Below, piece by piece: positions 21,214 through 32,329 of a DNA stretch of 64,000 nucleotides (its first letter is position 1; each line of letters begins with the position of its first letter). The position numbers were made by a program, and so were the translations under genes. The notes beneath the pieces are model-generated. The model made no database searches and was not told where the DNA came from. It saw nothing but the letters and a program-made list of their open reading frames with translations. The stretch is from Ophioderma brevispina (Eukaryota > Echinodermata > Ophiuroidea > Amphilepidida > Ophiodermatidae): the NCBI GenBank assembly GCA_023653785.1, contig JAMKCH010084951.1, positions 38,194-102,193 on the forward strand. Reading direction: 5' to 3'.

Positions 21214-22019
21214 GAGTGTACCCACGTTTGAACAGGTAGACTGAATGGTTCCAATTCTCATTTATTGGATTTTATATCTATTAATAATGAAGTGTAATAA
21301 CCCGCATATGTAATATCTTGATTACATAAACATAAGGCGAATGCACTCATATTGGTCGCTATACTTTGTTCATAACAAAAAGGGCAGTTTTGGTTCCATC
21401 ATCCTGCTACATCAATACACGAAAAACATTTTACACTTAAGTTTGACTTTAAATGGTATTCTGTGAGCATGTTGCCCCAAAAAAGGATTGTTTGTGTTAG
21501 AAATATTTTGCAAAAACTTGTATTAACTATTTTTTTCAGTTGAAAAGCTAGAGGGATTTCTGTTTTAATTGTGCTTTGGGCCCTTTTTTGGGGTTGGGCA
21601 CTTTGTGGCCTTTTTTTCTTCCGACAGCTAACAAAAATCAGAAATCAGATACTCTCGTAAAAAAAAAATTGTCCGACTATTTCCTCTTTAAGTTTAGTCG
21701 TGATTTTTTCCATTTCAATAACAATTTTTTGGTTCATCCTTCATGTAAGACTGCACGGAATTAGCCTAGCATGAAATAATCTATAAAAGGATCAAAGGAT
21801 CACAAGGATTGTACAGCTTTATTCTGTAAAAGAGTCTTTACTCTAGTTTAACTCATGAATATCTTACACCAAGGACACACCAATTCTTGGCCCATGCAAA
21901 CAGTGGCAGCTCCAGCATCATATTTTTTCTGGGGGGTTGGTGGTTAAGGGACAATTTCTACTTCTCTTGCCAACTCCGAATTGTTTTCATTGTAATCTCT
22001 AAATCTAAAATAAATTCTA
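21214..22019. other. Gene-free stretch
   Basis: AT-rich with T and A runs near 21600 and 21660. No features beyond the flanking target duplication. Confidence 0.5.
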
Positions 22020-22304
22020 TTACCTCTGCTGCCCATTATTGAAAATGCAGCATTCTGATTGGTCAGTTTACTGCCCATTATTCTGCAATAATGGGTCGCC
22101 AATGCATTTTCCTATTAAATGAAGCTGTTTTAGGTAATAGAATAGAAATAATGGGTTTGCAGTGCCATTTATGGGCTCATAATGTATCCTCGGCCAGAAA
22201 AACTTTCAAATAATGGGCTCGGCTGTGCCTCGCCCATTATTTAGTTTTTCTAACCTCGGACACATTATTCGCCCATAAATGACACAACAAACCCTTTATT
22301 TCTT
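22020..22304. mobile_element. Palindromic element with GGGCTCGGCTGTGCCTCGCCC core
   Basis: Arms at about 22141-22215 and 22231-22304 are imperfect reverse complements (AATAATGGGTTTGCAGTGCC / GACACAACAAACCCTTTATT). They meet at a central hairpin whose loop is CTCGGCTGTGCCTC. The left extension 22020-22140 repeats the CCCATTATT word. The core resembles that of the element at 30537-30678. Confidence 0.65.
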
Positions 22305-22324
22305 AAATAAAATTTGTACCTACA

Positions 22325-22392
22325 GTGGGAATTGATCCCACGATCTTTCGATTACAGCCGATAGCCTACAAATGCATGCCACACAATCCAAG
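22325..22392 (-). mobile_element. tRNA-like SINE head, minus strand
   Basis: On the minus strand CGATAGCC...CTGTAATCGAAAGATCGTGG leads to GGGATCAATTCCC, a B-box-like hairpin, in tRNA order. No intact cloverleaf and no recognisable body or tail. Confidence 0.4.
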
Positions 22393-22602
22393 CCGGCAGA
22401 AAGTTGTTCTGTTGTAATACTCAAATAAATACTTTAACAGAATAAAGCACACACATAATCATGAAGAGTGCTGCTATGAAACGAGTTGAAAATATGCTCC
22501 TGGAACAAGATTTTGGGCCAGAATCTCATATTAACCATCACTCATGATACCAACCACGCTTGGCTACCAAACAGCCACAACAACAACAACAAATTTAACC
22601 TA

Positions 22603-22880
22603 ACCGAAAGTTTAAACTTTTACAATTTGGTGTGTTTTTGAGCTAAAATTACATGAAGGGCACACTTGGGCACAAATTCAGACATTACATTTTGTTACAA
22701 GGTACACTTATATTTCATAAAACCAATTAAAATTCTTTAACCGACTTCTTAATTATTAACCGAAAGTTAAAACTACTACAATTTGTTGGGTTTTGAGCTG
22801 AAATTATATGAAGGGGTATGCTTGGGCACAAATTCAGACATTATATTTTGTTACAAGCTACACTGAATTTTCAAATCACT
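22603..22880 (+). repeat. 156-bp tandem duplication
   Basis: ACCGAAAGTTTAAAC at 22603 recurs as ACCGAAAGTTAAAAC at 22759. The shared CTTGGGCACAAATTCAGACA and TTTTGTTACAAG words keep the same spacing. The second copy fades near 22880. A CAA-repeat (22579-22592) lies just upstream. Confidence 0.85.
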
Positions 22881-23959
22881 AATTCTTATGAGTCGGAAGT
22901 AGTCGGAACATTTTCAAATAAATTTCACAAGATATTTAACAATTACAGGTCACAACATTACCCAAAAATGCAAGCTATTTTCTGCAGTCGTAGCGCTAAA
23001 AAGGAACAATGGATTTTGATATATGTTTTGGCATTTTCTGAAGGAACGTCTCCTCCACGTGGTGGCATCAACTTTCAACAAAACCATGGAAAATAAGTGT
23101 ACTACGCATGTTCAAAAGACCCCTACAGCACGGGGTCACAACATCCGGTGAAAGTACAAAGTTTTGTTGACAGTGTCACACCGCTGTCACTGCATCGGTC
23201 GCGGCAAAGAGATAGGATCACAGGCCATCGTGGTGTTTGCACACCGCAAACACATTAACATATCGAGTGCCTGGCTTTTGTCGAGATGAATGGGTAATTG
23301 AATTAGGTAATTTGTGGTTTTCGCGTTGTAGGTCCTCCTTCTATAGGTCCATGCTTAAATCAAAAGCCCTATCTGCAGCACTTTTGTACTAAAGTGGTTG
23401 CTTAGTATTACAAGTTCAGTGCAAGTAGTTTTGGTGTGCAGTTCAATTCATGCAAATTAGTTCCAATTTTTTTTTTAAATATAATGTCATATGGAAGCAT
23501 TACTGCACCAAAAGGTTGAGGGTTTTTGTTCATATACAAACCAAAGATTTTTGCTGAGATAATAAACAGTTTTACACTATTTTTTGGTCTAAACTTTGTT
23601 CACAACTTCAATGGCAGACAATCATATACTTTACCTGCCCATATCATTATCAATACAATAACAGTATGGTCACTCTACATCATGTAATATTTAGCCAGGC
23701 CCTTGGGGCAGGAGATCTACATGACTACACACACCTGTTATTGAATTCCACAGATGCCCAAATTGTACTAGTAATTTCTCCTGCTCTTGGCATTTCTACT
23801 GTGGGGCAAAGAAGATTTTATGTACATCGCCAAGTATGACGTCACTTTGCATTGGGGTCTGTTGGCCTACTTCGATTAGATCCACCTTTGATCTAGCCGT
23901 ATATTCATTTGAGTGGCTCTGGTGTCAAATAAATGGATTTATTTTCTGTAACACTAAAC
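22881..23959. other. Gene-free stretch
   Basis: A mildly CpG-rich part at 23110-23240 includes a GGTGTTTGCA-CACC-GCAAACAC hairpin. No exon or element end identified. Confidence 0.45.
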
Positions 23960-24366
23960 TAGAGATTAACCGATCCCAGGTTTCCTCTGCCGATCGATGG
24001 CCGATATTCTTGGTAGTTTGGGCCGATCCACCGATACGATCCATGATGTGCCCCATCTATCAGATCGCATGGGTTCATTTTTTAAACTTAGGAATCGGCA
24101 ACGATGGTTATAATTAATAAATCTGTGTGGTTCACTTTGCTACAAGTTCAATGAGGAATTTCGGGGGATAAGGTAATTTTGAAGAATCTTGTTCCATGTT
24201 TCTACTTATAGACTGTAAAAATTCCTATTTTGCTTGGCCCTTTCTTTAATTCCAGTACATCGGAGAGAATAGGAAGGCTATGATATATTTTTTGGCGATC
24301 GATTTCTTGCTGATTTTGCAAAATCAGCCCCGGATCCGATGTTGGATACAAATATCGTAATCTCTA
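23960..24366. mobile_element. hAT-like element with TAGAGATT ends
   Basis: TAGAGATTAACCGATCCCAG at the left faces ATATCGTAATCTCTA at the right. The interior is rich in CCGAT/ATCGG words, a layout known from hAT non-autonomous elements whose ends read TAGAGATG-ACCGAT. Flanks CACTAAAC and CATACTAA may be a diverged 8-bp duplication. 407 bp, no open frame. Confidence 0.55.
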
Positions 24367-25178
24367 CATACTAACCATTCATTAATTAGGGTACACGTGC
24401 TTTTTTCCAGTTAAGAGGTCCCTTAATTGTCATTAATGAACGATAATGTCTACAAACAGTTAATTAATGCCCCCTTCATTAGGATTCTAAGGTTCTTTCA
24501 AAAGGTTCTAAGGGGAGGGTGGCGAGGCGGGGACTGCATGTTATTTGAAAACTGCTTCAATGGCCACAGACTCTTAGGTTATTGCTATACAGATATTAAA
24601 GCCCTTATTTAGCAAAAACTGGACTCAACTAATTGTCATGAAGAGTAGGTGTTTTGTCAGTGGAGTTATATTCCATCAAACTCCCTTCCACCACAGTAAC
24701 TTTCACATTTCTGATCTTACAAACACCTACCCAATTTTTTATTTGAAGAAATTGTCAGACAATTTCAGAAAAGACACCATCCAAAGTGCTATGCAAAGTA
24801 TTCATCCACGAGACCTGGTATTTGTTTCAAAATTGGATGGAGTTATTTCGCACCAATAACAGAGCCTGTGAGCAATTGTGAATATTAATAGCAGCAGCAT
24901 TCACATGAATTTGGTGAGGTGAGGTCGGAAATAAAAATATTAACCCACTGTTTATTGATGCAGGAAGGTTGAATGTACTGCAGGGCAGGGCGGCAATTCT
25001 GAATGTTAAGACAAAATGAGAATTAGTATAGCTCCCATATGGGAGGGGTGGGGGGTAATGAATTCATTTGGAATACCATGGTCAGGTCTGAGTAGGGGTT
25101 AATAAGGTGCATGGGACCAAGGCCTCTGGATCGTCTGTTCCCGGTTTTAATTCTTAGAATTGGCACGAACAAGCTTAT
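24367..25178. other. Gene-free stretch
   Basis: No repeats with defined ends and no protein-like frames beyond chance. Confidence 0.5.
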
Positions 25179-26025
25179 TTTATTTATTTATTTCATTTAT
25201 TTATTACGGTATAAAAGACCCCCAGAATACAGTTGACAACTGAGAATTGGCCCATACCATCAATACAAAATATACATGGTTAAAAACAATAAATATAGTA
25301 CAAAATCATTCAATATTTTTTTTTTTTAAGAAGTTCAACAACACTGGGAATGGTGATTTCCTGTAGCGAACGTGTTCTGCATTTAAGAGGGCCAGTTGTT
25401 CGCCACTCCTAAGATTCGGCCATGTTCTGCTTCTTTTCCCAATGTGGGAAGCATCTTCCGGTGGTGACGCTCAGATGTTTGCAGCTTCTGGCCAAAACCT
25501 CGAAGGAGTTGCTCTCTCCCTTTCAAAAGTGGCATAGCTCAAGCGTTTTTTTCAATGCTCCGCATATGATTTGTATTGGTTACACAAGATGATACGACAT
25601 GAACGCTTTTGAATGAGTTCAATTGGTCCAGCCTGTTGCCTTGTGAGGCTGCTATGCCACGAAGGACTAGCATATTCCAATACCGGGCGGAATGTAGGTC
25701 TGATAAAACAGACGAACAGATGCACTCGCAGAGGCCTTGAACGCCCACTGAGTGTGTAAAAGCATATATAAACGTCTAGAAGCTTTTGCGATCATTTGAG
25801 TGATTTGGATATCCCAACAGAGATTTTTCTGAATGGTAACACCCAACAATTTCATACTCTCACAGGTATGGATATCTTTACCGCTGAGAGTAAAAATAGG
25901 GATGCGGTGGTTTTTCAACGTACAATGTGCATAATGTGGCCACTTTTTGTTAGCAACATATAATTTTCGCTGTAGCAATCAATTAACAAACGAGCAGGCA
26001 GACGCTGTTCCATACTAATTAAAAT
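25179..26025 (-). pseudogene. CR1/L2-like LINE, 3' end of reverse transcriptase ORF (decayed)
   Basis: Read on the minus strand, three successive frames together give the C-terminal part of a non-LTR retrotransposon polyprotein. About 26013-25945 reads YSENYMLLTKSGHIMHI. Then 25940-25668 gives FTLSGKDIH, KLLGVTIQKNLCWDIQI and a helical stretch ending RLFYQTYI. After a frameshift near 25675, YASPSWHSSLTRQQAG follows and runs, through two in-frame stops, to RYRKSPFPVLLNFL near 25330. These match the RT thumb and the conserved C-terminus of CR1/L2/Rex-type LINEs. A short 3' UTR ends in an AAAT-rich tail at 25179-25210. The catalytic RT core and endonuclease are missing, so this is a 5'-truncated dead copy. 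Confidence 0.85.
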
Positions 26026-26591
26026 ATTACAAGTGTGCACTAAATGTGTTAAAAGATGTCACACTCGTCTAGCAACTACGAACATGCTATATAGCCCACA
26101 TATTTGGAAGCCATTTTTGAAAATCTGCAAAAAACATCGTGCCCAATCTTGCAACGATAAACTCTGCACAAACCACATGTCTGACGATGTTCTTGGATGG
26201 AAAAAAGATCATTTTATAACCGGAGGGTCGCCTGGCGAAATTAACGAGAACGTGCATTTTTCCGTGTGCGTGCTTGCTGTAAGTTTTAGGTATAATGGCT
26301 TGGGCGGTAGGTAACAACTAAGCGTCCACCAGTGAGCTCGTGATCAGATGGCAGTCCGACCTCTAGCCTTTTATTACTCTATCTCTATGCATGGGACATG
26401 TGTGCATGGATCATGCCCTGACAAGGATCTTTATTCCAAATAATTCAGTACTCCATATAAGCAGCATAATTCAATTTCGTTGTGCTGACCAGGAAAATCA
26501 CTAACCAGTGGCCCCTCATGGTAAGTGTATTGTCTTTGGTGCTTGATGTCCCTGTTCATCCAAGAAGGGCACTTGCTGAGTTTTCATCAGG
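26026..26591. other. Gene-free stretch
   Basis: Moderately CpG-containing; no element ends or recognisable frames. Confidence 0.45.
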
Positions 26592-27007
26592 TACTCCCGG
26601 GTGAAATGTCAACTATGCTAGCATGGTTCACCATGTCAACAATGGTAGAACTGTGCTTGACCATGGTCAACTGCATTTGGCCATGTTGACCATGTCAACC
26701 GCATGTGGCCATGTTTTGACCTGTCAAAACCATAGGTTTGAGAAATAGCACCACAGACCAACCTGGGGTGAACTTATGTTCGACCATGGTCACTCATGGT
26801 CACAAACATGTTCAAAGCAATCCTATAATATTAAATATATTTAAAAAAAAAAACCATAGGTTGGACTGTGGTGCATTTTCAAACCTTGCTTGGCCATGCG
26901 TCAAAGCATGGCCAAGCGCAGTTGGCCATGTTCAAACACAGTTCTACCATGATTAACCATGCATGTGAACCATGTTAGCACAGTTGACATTAATCGCCTG
27001 GGCAGTA
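26592..27007. mobile_element. Palindromic element saturated with CCATG
   Basis: Ends TACTCCCGGGTGA and TCGCCTGGGCAGTA bracket long imperfect arms. ATGTCAACTATGCTAGCATG pairs with its counterpart near 26965-26990, and AAACCATAGGTTTG pairs with AACCATAGGTTGG around an AT-rich centre. At least a dozen CCATG or CATGG words, many as TGACCATGGTCA-like sub-palindromes, fill both arms. No target duplication is clear. No coding capacity. Confidence 0.7.
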
Positions 27008-28097
27008 ACTTTTGAATTTTATTTGTCGATTCGTGAGGACTATTGATTAGATTTTTTTTTCTCTCCGGGGTTCATTTGGACTTGGGTAAACAAAATAAAA
27101 AAATCCTTATAATTCAGAAGGTATGTTAAGCCATCAATCCCATGCAAATGGAGAGTTATTTTGAGACTTACAGTAAGAGTAGCTGGGGTGGGGGTTCTCA
27201 AGTTTGGTTTGGAGATGAAGTAAGACCCATATCTATACCAATTTTGCCCCCCCCCCAAAAAAAAAACACAGCTGTACCAGTGATACACATTTTGGGCCAA
27301 TTTAGCACAAATTTGCCATGCATATTTTCCTCAAAATTTTTACCATTTCAGTAAATTCGAAAAAATGTTGGCTTCAGAATTAGGAAATTTGACCAATTTT
27401 CCAGCAATTTTTACAAAATTTTGAAAAACAACCCATTTCTATACCAAAATTGGCACAAAAAGGGTCACTTATATACCAGAAGGCTGAAAATGAGACCCAT
27501 TTTTGTGAGGCACGTCCCCATATCGTAATTTGTGTTGAGTACAATGAGGACATTAAATTACCCAAGTTGTCCTTGTACCTAAGGTATCATTGGAGAGCAC
27601 TCTCTGAAAACTGAATGATCTGCCCAGGTTATGATATTTATAACCCCAGCCCTACCCATCTCATTTCCATCTCCATCCTCCTAATTTGCTTTCAAAGAAT
27701 AAGATTCAGTCAATGTCTAGTTAAGTGAAAACTATAAAAGCCTCTTTTCCCATCAATATTCACCATCCAATCTCTTAGAAAAAGGTAGAATCTATCATCC
27801 CCCCTGTAATGTGTCCTTGGATAGTGTCTAAAAGGATATGTTATAAATTTAAATGGACTAGAAATCCCTTGGTAGACAAAACACAAGATACGAGGTACTG
27901 ATAAGTTTATCAAAAATAATTGTAATGATTTAAGGAACACTCTGCTGTTTCATGTCTTTAGTTCTTAGGTTCTCAATTCATTTATTCTATTGTACTACAC
28001 TACTCCCCCAAAATTTTGACACCAAACTCCCAATCTAACCCACCCCAGAGATGGTTCAAACTTTTGCAACACAACTTGAACCAGAGCAGATTGTAAA
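27008..28097. other. Gene-free stretch
   Basis: 27190-27530 holds loosely repeated words (GACCCATATCTATACCAATTT, GACCCATTTTTGTG, TATATACC) typical of a decayed dispersed repeat. A C run followed by an A run lies at 27248-27267. The rest is featureless. Confidence 0.45.
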
Positions 28098-28568
28098 TTT
28101 CATAAAATCCTTTCTCCAATCCAGTAAAGGTTCAGGTCAGATTGGGGTATTTGGGAGCAGGTTCTACCCAACGTCTCTTTCTATACTTTTATTGTCGTCA
28201 AGTTTGTGTTTGTGTGCATGTGCGTATGCATACGCATACACATACAGGTACGTATGCATGAGTGCGTGCCTGCAAGTAGGCATGTGTTAGAGTTCGTTAC
28301 ATGGTCTAAACAAATATGACTGATTACATTTTCACTCATATCAACACAGTAAAATAGGATTCAGTCAAGATATGATGCAATCTTATCTTTGATGAGATGA
28401 GGCGGGGGCGGCACCAGAGGGGTTTCAAAATTCAGGAAAAACAGGGTTTAAGCATTAAATTGTGTCAAAATTAGGGGTTTTTTTACCTATATGAGGTAAT
28501 CGTGTAATGTTTCGCCCCTCCTATGATTTTACCCTAGCGCCACCACTGAGATGAGGTACTACTAAAGT
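28098..28568 (+). repeat. Direct duplication, copy A
   Basis: From TTTCATAAAATCCTTTCTCC to GAGGTACTACTAAAGT this segment repeats at 28779-29307 with near identity. It includes a GT/CA-rich stretch with GTGCGTATGCATACGCATAC at about 28220. Copy A lacks a ~35-bp TGCGATGTGATCTAATGAT unit present twice in copy B. Confidence 0.95.
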
Positions 28569-28778
28569 AAAAAAAAAAAAAAAAAAAATTCCAGGTTTCT
28601 CTCCCCAAACCTGTTCCCTCCGTGAACCCCCCCCCCCAAACCCATCGATCCCTTTTCCCACATGTCCATTGAAATCACCAACACAGAGAACTAATTCACC
28701 CACACTTTGCATATCCCATTCCCCTGCCATCTCATCATAAAAATGCTCCTTCTCTTCATGCTTTCTACCGCTCTGCGG
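28569..28778 (-). pseudogene. LINE endonuclease fragment between the two duplicates
   Basis: On the minus strand from 28778 a frame begins PQSGRKHEEKEHFYDEM and continues to VLCVGDFNGHVGKGIDGF. GDFN is the conserved catalytic motif of the apurinic-like endonuclease domain of non-LTR retrotransposons (RTE/CR1 type, with PQ(S/Q)GR and GDFNGHVGK). The match ends in a G/C run and then a run of about 20 A on the plus strand. Only about 60 residues remain. Its edges coincide with the ends of the flanking direct duplicates. Confidence 0.75.
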
Positions 28779-29307
28779 TTTCATAAAATCCTTTCTCCAA
28801 TCCAGTAAAGGTTCAGGTCAGATTGGGGTATTTGGGAGCAGGTTCTACCCAACGTCTCTTTCTATACTTTTATTGTCGTCAAGTTTGTGTGTTTGTGTGT
28901 GTGTGCATGTGCGTATGCATGCGCATACACATACAGGTACGTATGCATGAGTGCGTGCCTGCAAGTAGGCATGTGTTAGAGTTCGTTACATGGTCTAAAC
29001 AAATATGACTGATTACATTTTCACTCATATCAACACAGTAAAATAGGATTCAGTCAAGATATTTTGCAGATGCGATGTGATCTAATGATACCACAATCTT
29101 ATCTATGCGATGTGATCTAATGATACCACAATCTTATCTTTGATGAGATGAGGCGGCACCAGAGGGGTTTCAAAATTCAGGAAAAACAGAGCATTAAATT
29201 GTGTCAAAATTAGGGGTTTTTTTACCTATATGAGGTAATCGTGTAATGTTTCGCCCCTCCTATGATTTTACCCTAGCGCCACCACTGAGATGAGGTACTA
29301 CTAAAGT
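28779..29307 (+). repeat. Direct duplication, copy B
   Basis: Second copy of 28098-28568, longer because it carries an internal tandem pair of TGCGATGTGATCTAATGAT...CTTATCT (about 35 bp, 29065-29140). It also has small changes in the GT microsatellite. The high identity implies a recent event. Confidence 0.95.
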
Positions 29308-29913
29308 TCATTTAAGGCATTTGCTTCTCAAAAGTTTTATTCCATCTATACCTGTCCTCACCAAATAACCCTGTTATAACTTCAACATTTTAAAATGTCA
29401 AAGGATACAACAAATTAATCTTCTCCATCTTCCCTGGACGCTTGAGATTATCATCCCAAACACAATTGATTACTTCATCGCAATAACTGAAATCGTATGT
29501 AATTCAGAGCATTAAATGCAGATTGAAAGGCTTACACTCGCCGATAGAGTTCATCGTACTCATTGCTGATATTGCAGCAGTATTATCAAGGCGTAAACCA
29601 CTGGGGACCCCATCAAAGGACTAAGACGGGATGCGGGGTCACACTTATAATTGAATTGAGTTATAATCTGAGCGCTAGATAAAATCTCTCCTTAACTCTC
29701 TTGTCTCTTGAGTCACGATGCGTTGGAGTGTGTATGGAACTCGGTGAAAAATCGGATACCTATTTGGACTTAATTGGTGGGTGACACACACAAAAATGTC
29801 AATGTTATCAACAAGGTTGCGTGACGTCAAACAAGGGTGCAGTAAAGTTGATATACATGCAACAAATAGGGTCTCATTTTCTACCGTCTATCTACTTTAT
29901 ATTGGGATAGTTT
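29308..29913. other. Gene-free stretch
   Basis: No inverted or tandem repeats, nor credible exons, were recognised. Confidence 0.45.
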
Positions 29914-30197
29914 CTCACACAGCAGTATTGCTGAGTGTGAGGTGAATCCGGCCACCCCCGTTTAGCAGGGACAAAACCGGATTTGAAACTTTGGTTTAAC
30001 TAACTTTGTGGTATTCATTTTTGCTATTCATTTATTTTTTTATCATTGTTGTGGTTTGTTTAGTTTGCCTTTTTAAACATATACACAAAGAGATAAGCAG
30101 TGATAGTTTAGTTAGTTATACCAAAGTTTTAAACCGGTTTTGTCCCCGTAAACGAGGGTGGCCGGATACACCTCACTCAGCAATACTGCTGTGTGAG
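29914..30197. mobile_element. Inverted-repeat MITE with hairpin ends
   Basis: CTCACACAGCAGTATTGCTG...GTGAGG at the left is matched by the complementary right end at about 30165-30197. Pairing continues through ATCCGGCCACCCCCGTTTA and GGGACAAAACCGG for some 90 bp. Each end also folds on itself (CAGTATTGCTG). The centre is AT-rich. 284 bp, no frame. Confidence 0.85.
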
Positions 30198-30441
30198 GAT
30201 TTATTGGAACAAAAGATAATTGACCGGATGCCCTTCCTGACGTCAATAACGTGATAATGGAAGAGTATAAACAATGGTTTATTTTTTCATAAATTCAAAA
30301 ATTATGCACTTTCATAACCAAATTTCAAATCAGCATAAGCAAGAATTACACAGTAATTAAGCTGGCTCCACAAGAAGGTTTTTAATTGGAAGCAATACAT
30401 ATCTGGAGGTGAAATTAGACCTACAGAAAAAGTACAGTAAT

Positions 30442-30890
30442 CACATTTTATTAAATATATATAAATGAGGTCACATAACCTGGCAGAGAAGTATACACCA
30501 TAAGATCTTATTATGTTCTATCACCAGACCAAGTTGGTATAAAATTGGATTGATGAAGCCCATATTAATTGGTTGAGCTATGAGTTGCAAAAATATTGGG
30601 CTCGACTACGTCTCGCCCAATATTTTAAAACTCATAGCGATACCAATAAATATTGGGCGTAAATCATCCAATTTTATCATTATTATGTTTTGGATCCAAT
30701 ATTTTCCCACACTTGGATCCTTACAAACATAATAATGAAGTTAACTGGCTGTTGGGTTGGTAGAATCGACCAATCACATTTTATTGAAAATACACAAATG
30801 AGCTCATTGATATTTATAAACTGGCAGGAAATATCACCAGTCCTCGGCAGACCCTATCACCCTACTAAGTTCAGTGGTAATTTGGTTAAG
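30442..30890. mobile_element. Composite repeat: two direct repeats around a long hairpin
   Basis: A ~105-bp segment (AATCACATTTTATTAAA..., CTGGCAG, TCTATCACCAGACCAAGTT) at 30442-30545 recurs at about 30775-30885. Between them an inverted repeat (30537-30678) has arms including GCTATGAGTT and AAAATATTGGGC around CTCGACTACGTCTC. The same type of core occurs at 22216-22239. Confidence 0.65.
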
Positions 30891-31161
30891 ATGGTAGAGT
30901 AGATAATGACATTTCTTCTGCCTATCTGACATGCCCACAAAATCAACCACCTATTTACGCCATTGCAAAAGCCCTCCACTACACAAAACAGCTGATTGTG
31001 GTTGACACCAGCACAGAATAAACAAACTGTACAGGACATGGTGCACAATATTATGCTTATAAATCTGGGATATTCACAGGGAAAGGCTTTTTTAATCTCA
31101 AGTCGGATTTATACGCATGTAACATTACAGACTCAGATAAAAATTAAAGTACTCCATGTCT
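30891..31161. other. Gene-free stretch
   Basis: Short unique-looking interval between two elements; nothing recognised. Confidence 0.4.
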
Positions 31162-31707
31162 TTAAAGGCAATAATGGCACATTTTTTTGAAGAGCCACCC
31201 CCATTTTTGAATTTGATATTTTGGCACAGTTACGTTGGTGATTGTCTAGAACCTATACCTGCGAACGAGATACTAAAAAATGCATATGTATCATAATTAT
31301 CGATTTTGTATTAGATTTGGGAATCCTAGATGGACTTAACGGCAAGAGCTTGAAATGCTCCGTTTATGTCCGTCCCTGATGAAAAGTGCCACCTCGCGAA
31401 AATAACCTCTAACTTGATTTTGCCTGAACCAATACACAACTAATGGATGAGCGTAACCTACAATTGTGCTATTTCCCGCATATTTCACATTGGAAAGGCG
31501 TTGCCATCAGAGCCGTTGAATTATTATCGGCGATCCCGAAAATAATTATTCTAATTACAAAATTCCTTCATTTGTGAGACACACATTTTCGAGCTTAACC
31601 ATTCACGTGTGGGTTTAACTAGCCAGTTACCAATGCACCGTGTAAACATCTCAATTCTTTGAAAAATTGGGGGCCCTCTTCAAAAAAATGTGATTAATAT
31701 TCTTTAA
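31162..31707 (+). mobile_element. TTAA MITE, family 1 copy 2
   Basis: TTAAAGGCAATAATGGCACA and TGTGATTAATATTCTTTAA form the ends, with GAAGAGCCACCCCCA / TTGGGGGCCCTCTTC inside them. The whole interior is collinear with 2823-3377 (GGACTTAACGGCA, TTTATGTCCGTCCCTGATGA, TTCGAGCTTAACCATTC). 546 bp versus 555 bp for copy 1. Confidence 0.9.
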
Positions 31708-32329
31708 TACATAGATTTCAAGCTAACCACTTGGCAGGTTATGTTAGCACATCCATGTCAGTAGCAAATACCAAACTACAATTTTGATGATTTTTTTTTA
31801 TGTTCAGATCAGCCATCTCTGCTTATACACTGACTATTTATATCTATACAGAATCTATCAGTATGGGTGGAAAGGGTTTGGTTTACATCACACATGATAA
31901 TGACCACAGTTGTCATTGCCAGTGGCATGCGGAACACTAAACACAGGCATTTAAACTTTCCACGTCCATGACCATGCTTCCGAGCTCTGACTCCCTGGTG
32001 TCACATACACCGCTTCTCGCAACGACTGGTGTTCTGCAAATATGATGATGCGGAATGATGACATCCACCCCGTTAGTGATATCGCCCTCAATTAGAAGTG
32101 ATCTTGGCACATGCATGCTGAATTGCTGTAGTGCACGTCTTAAGAAAACATCGCCCGTTTTGTAAACTAAATCTTATCAAAAACAGGCACTAAGCGAAGC
32201 CCCTTCAGCTTGTGCATTATGCATATTATCGCTGGTAAAAATGTAAAATCAGACCTGGTAATAAATTTCTCTACAACATTGTCCAGGCTTTACCTCAAAC
32301 ACATATCAATGTAATATCTGCCTTTAAAG
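31708..32329. other. Gene-free stretch
   Basis: 31740-31810 weakly resembles the left part of dispersed repeat X. The remainder has no recognisable content. Confidence 0.45.

Noticed and set aside
28200..28290. Cysteine-rich peptide-like translation ending the frame at 28051-28290
   Set aside because: Produced by the GT/CA-rich microsatellite in the direct duplication; the same occurs in copy B at 28823-29008.
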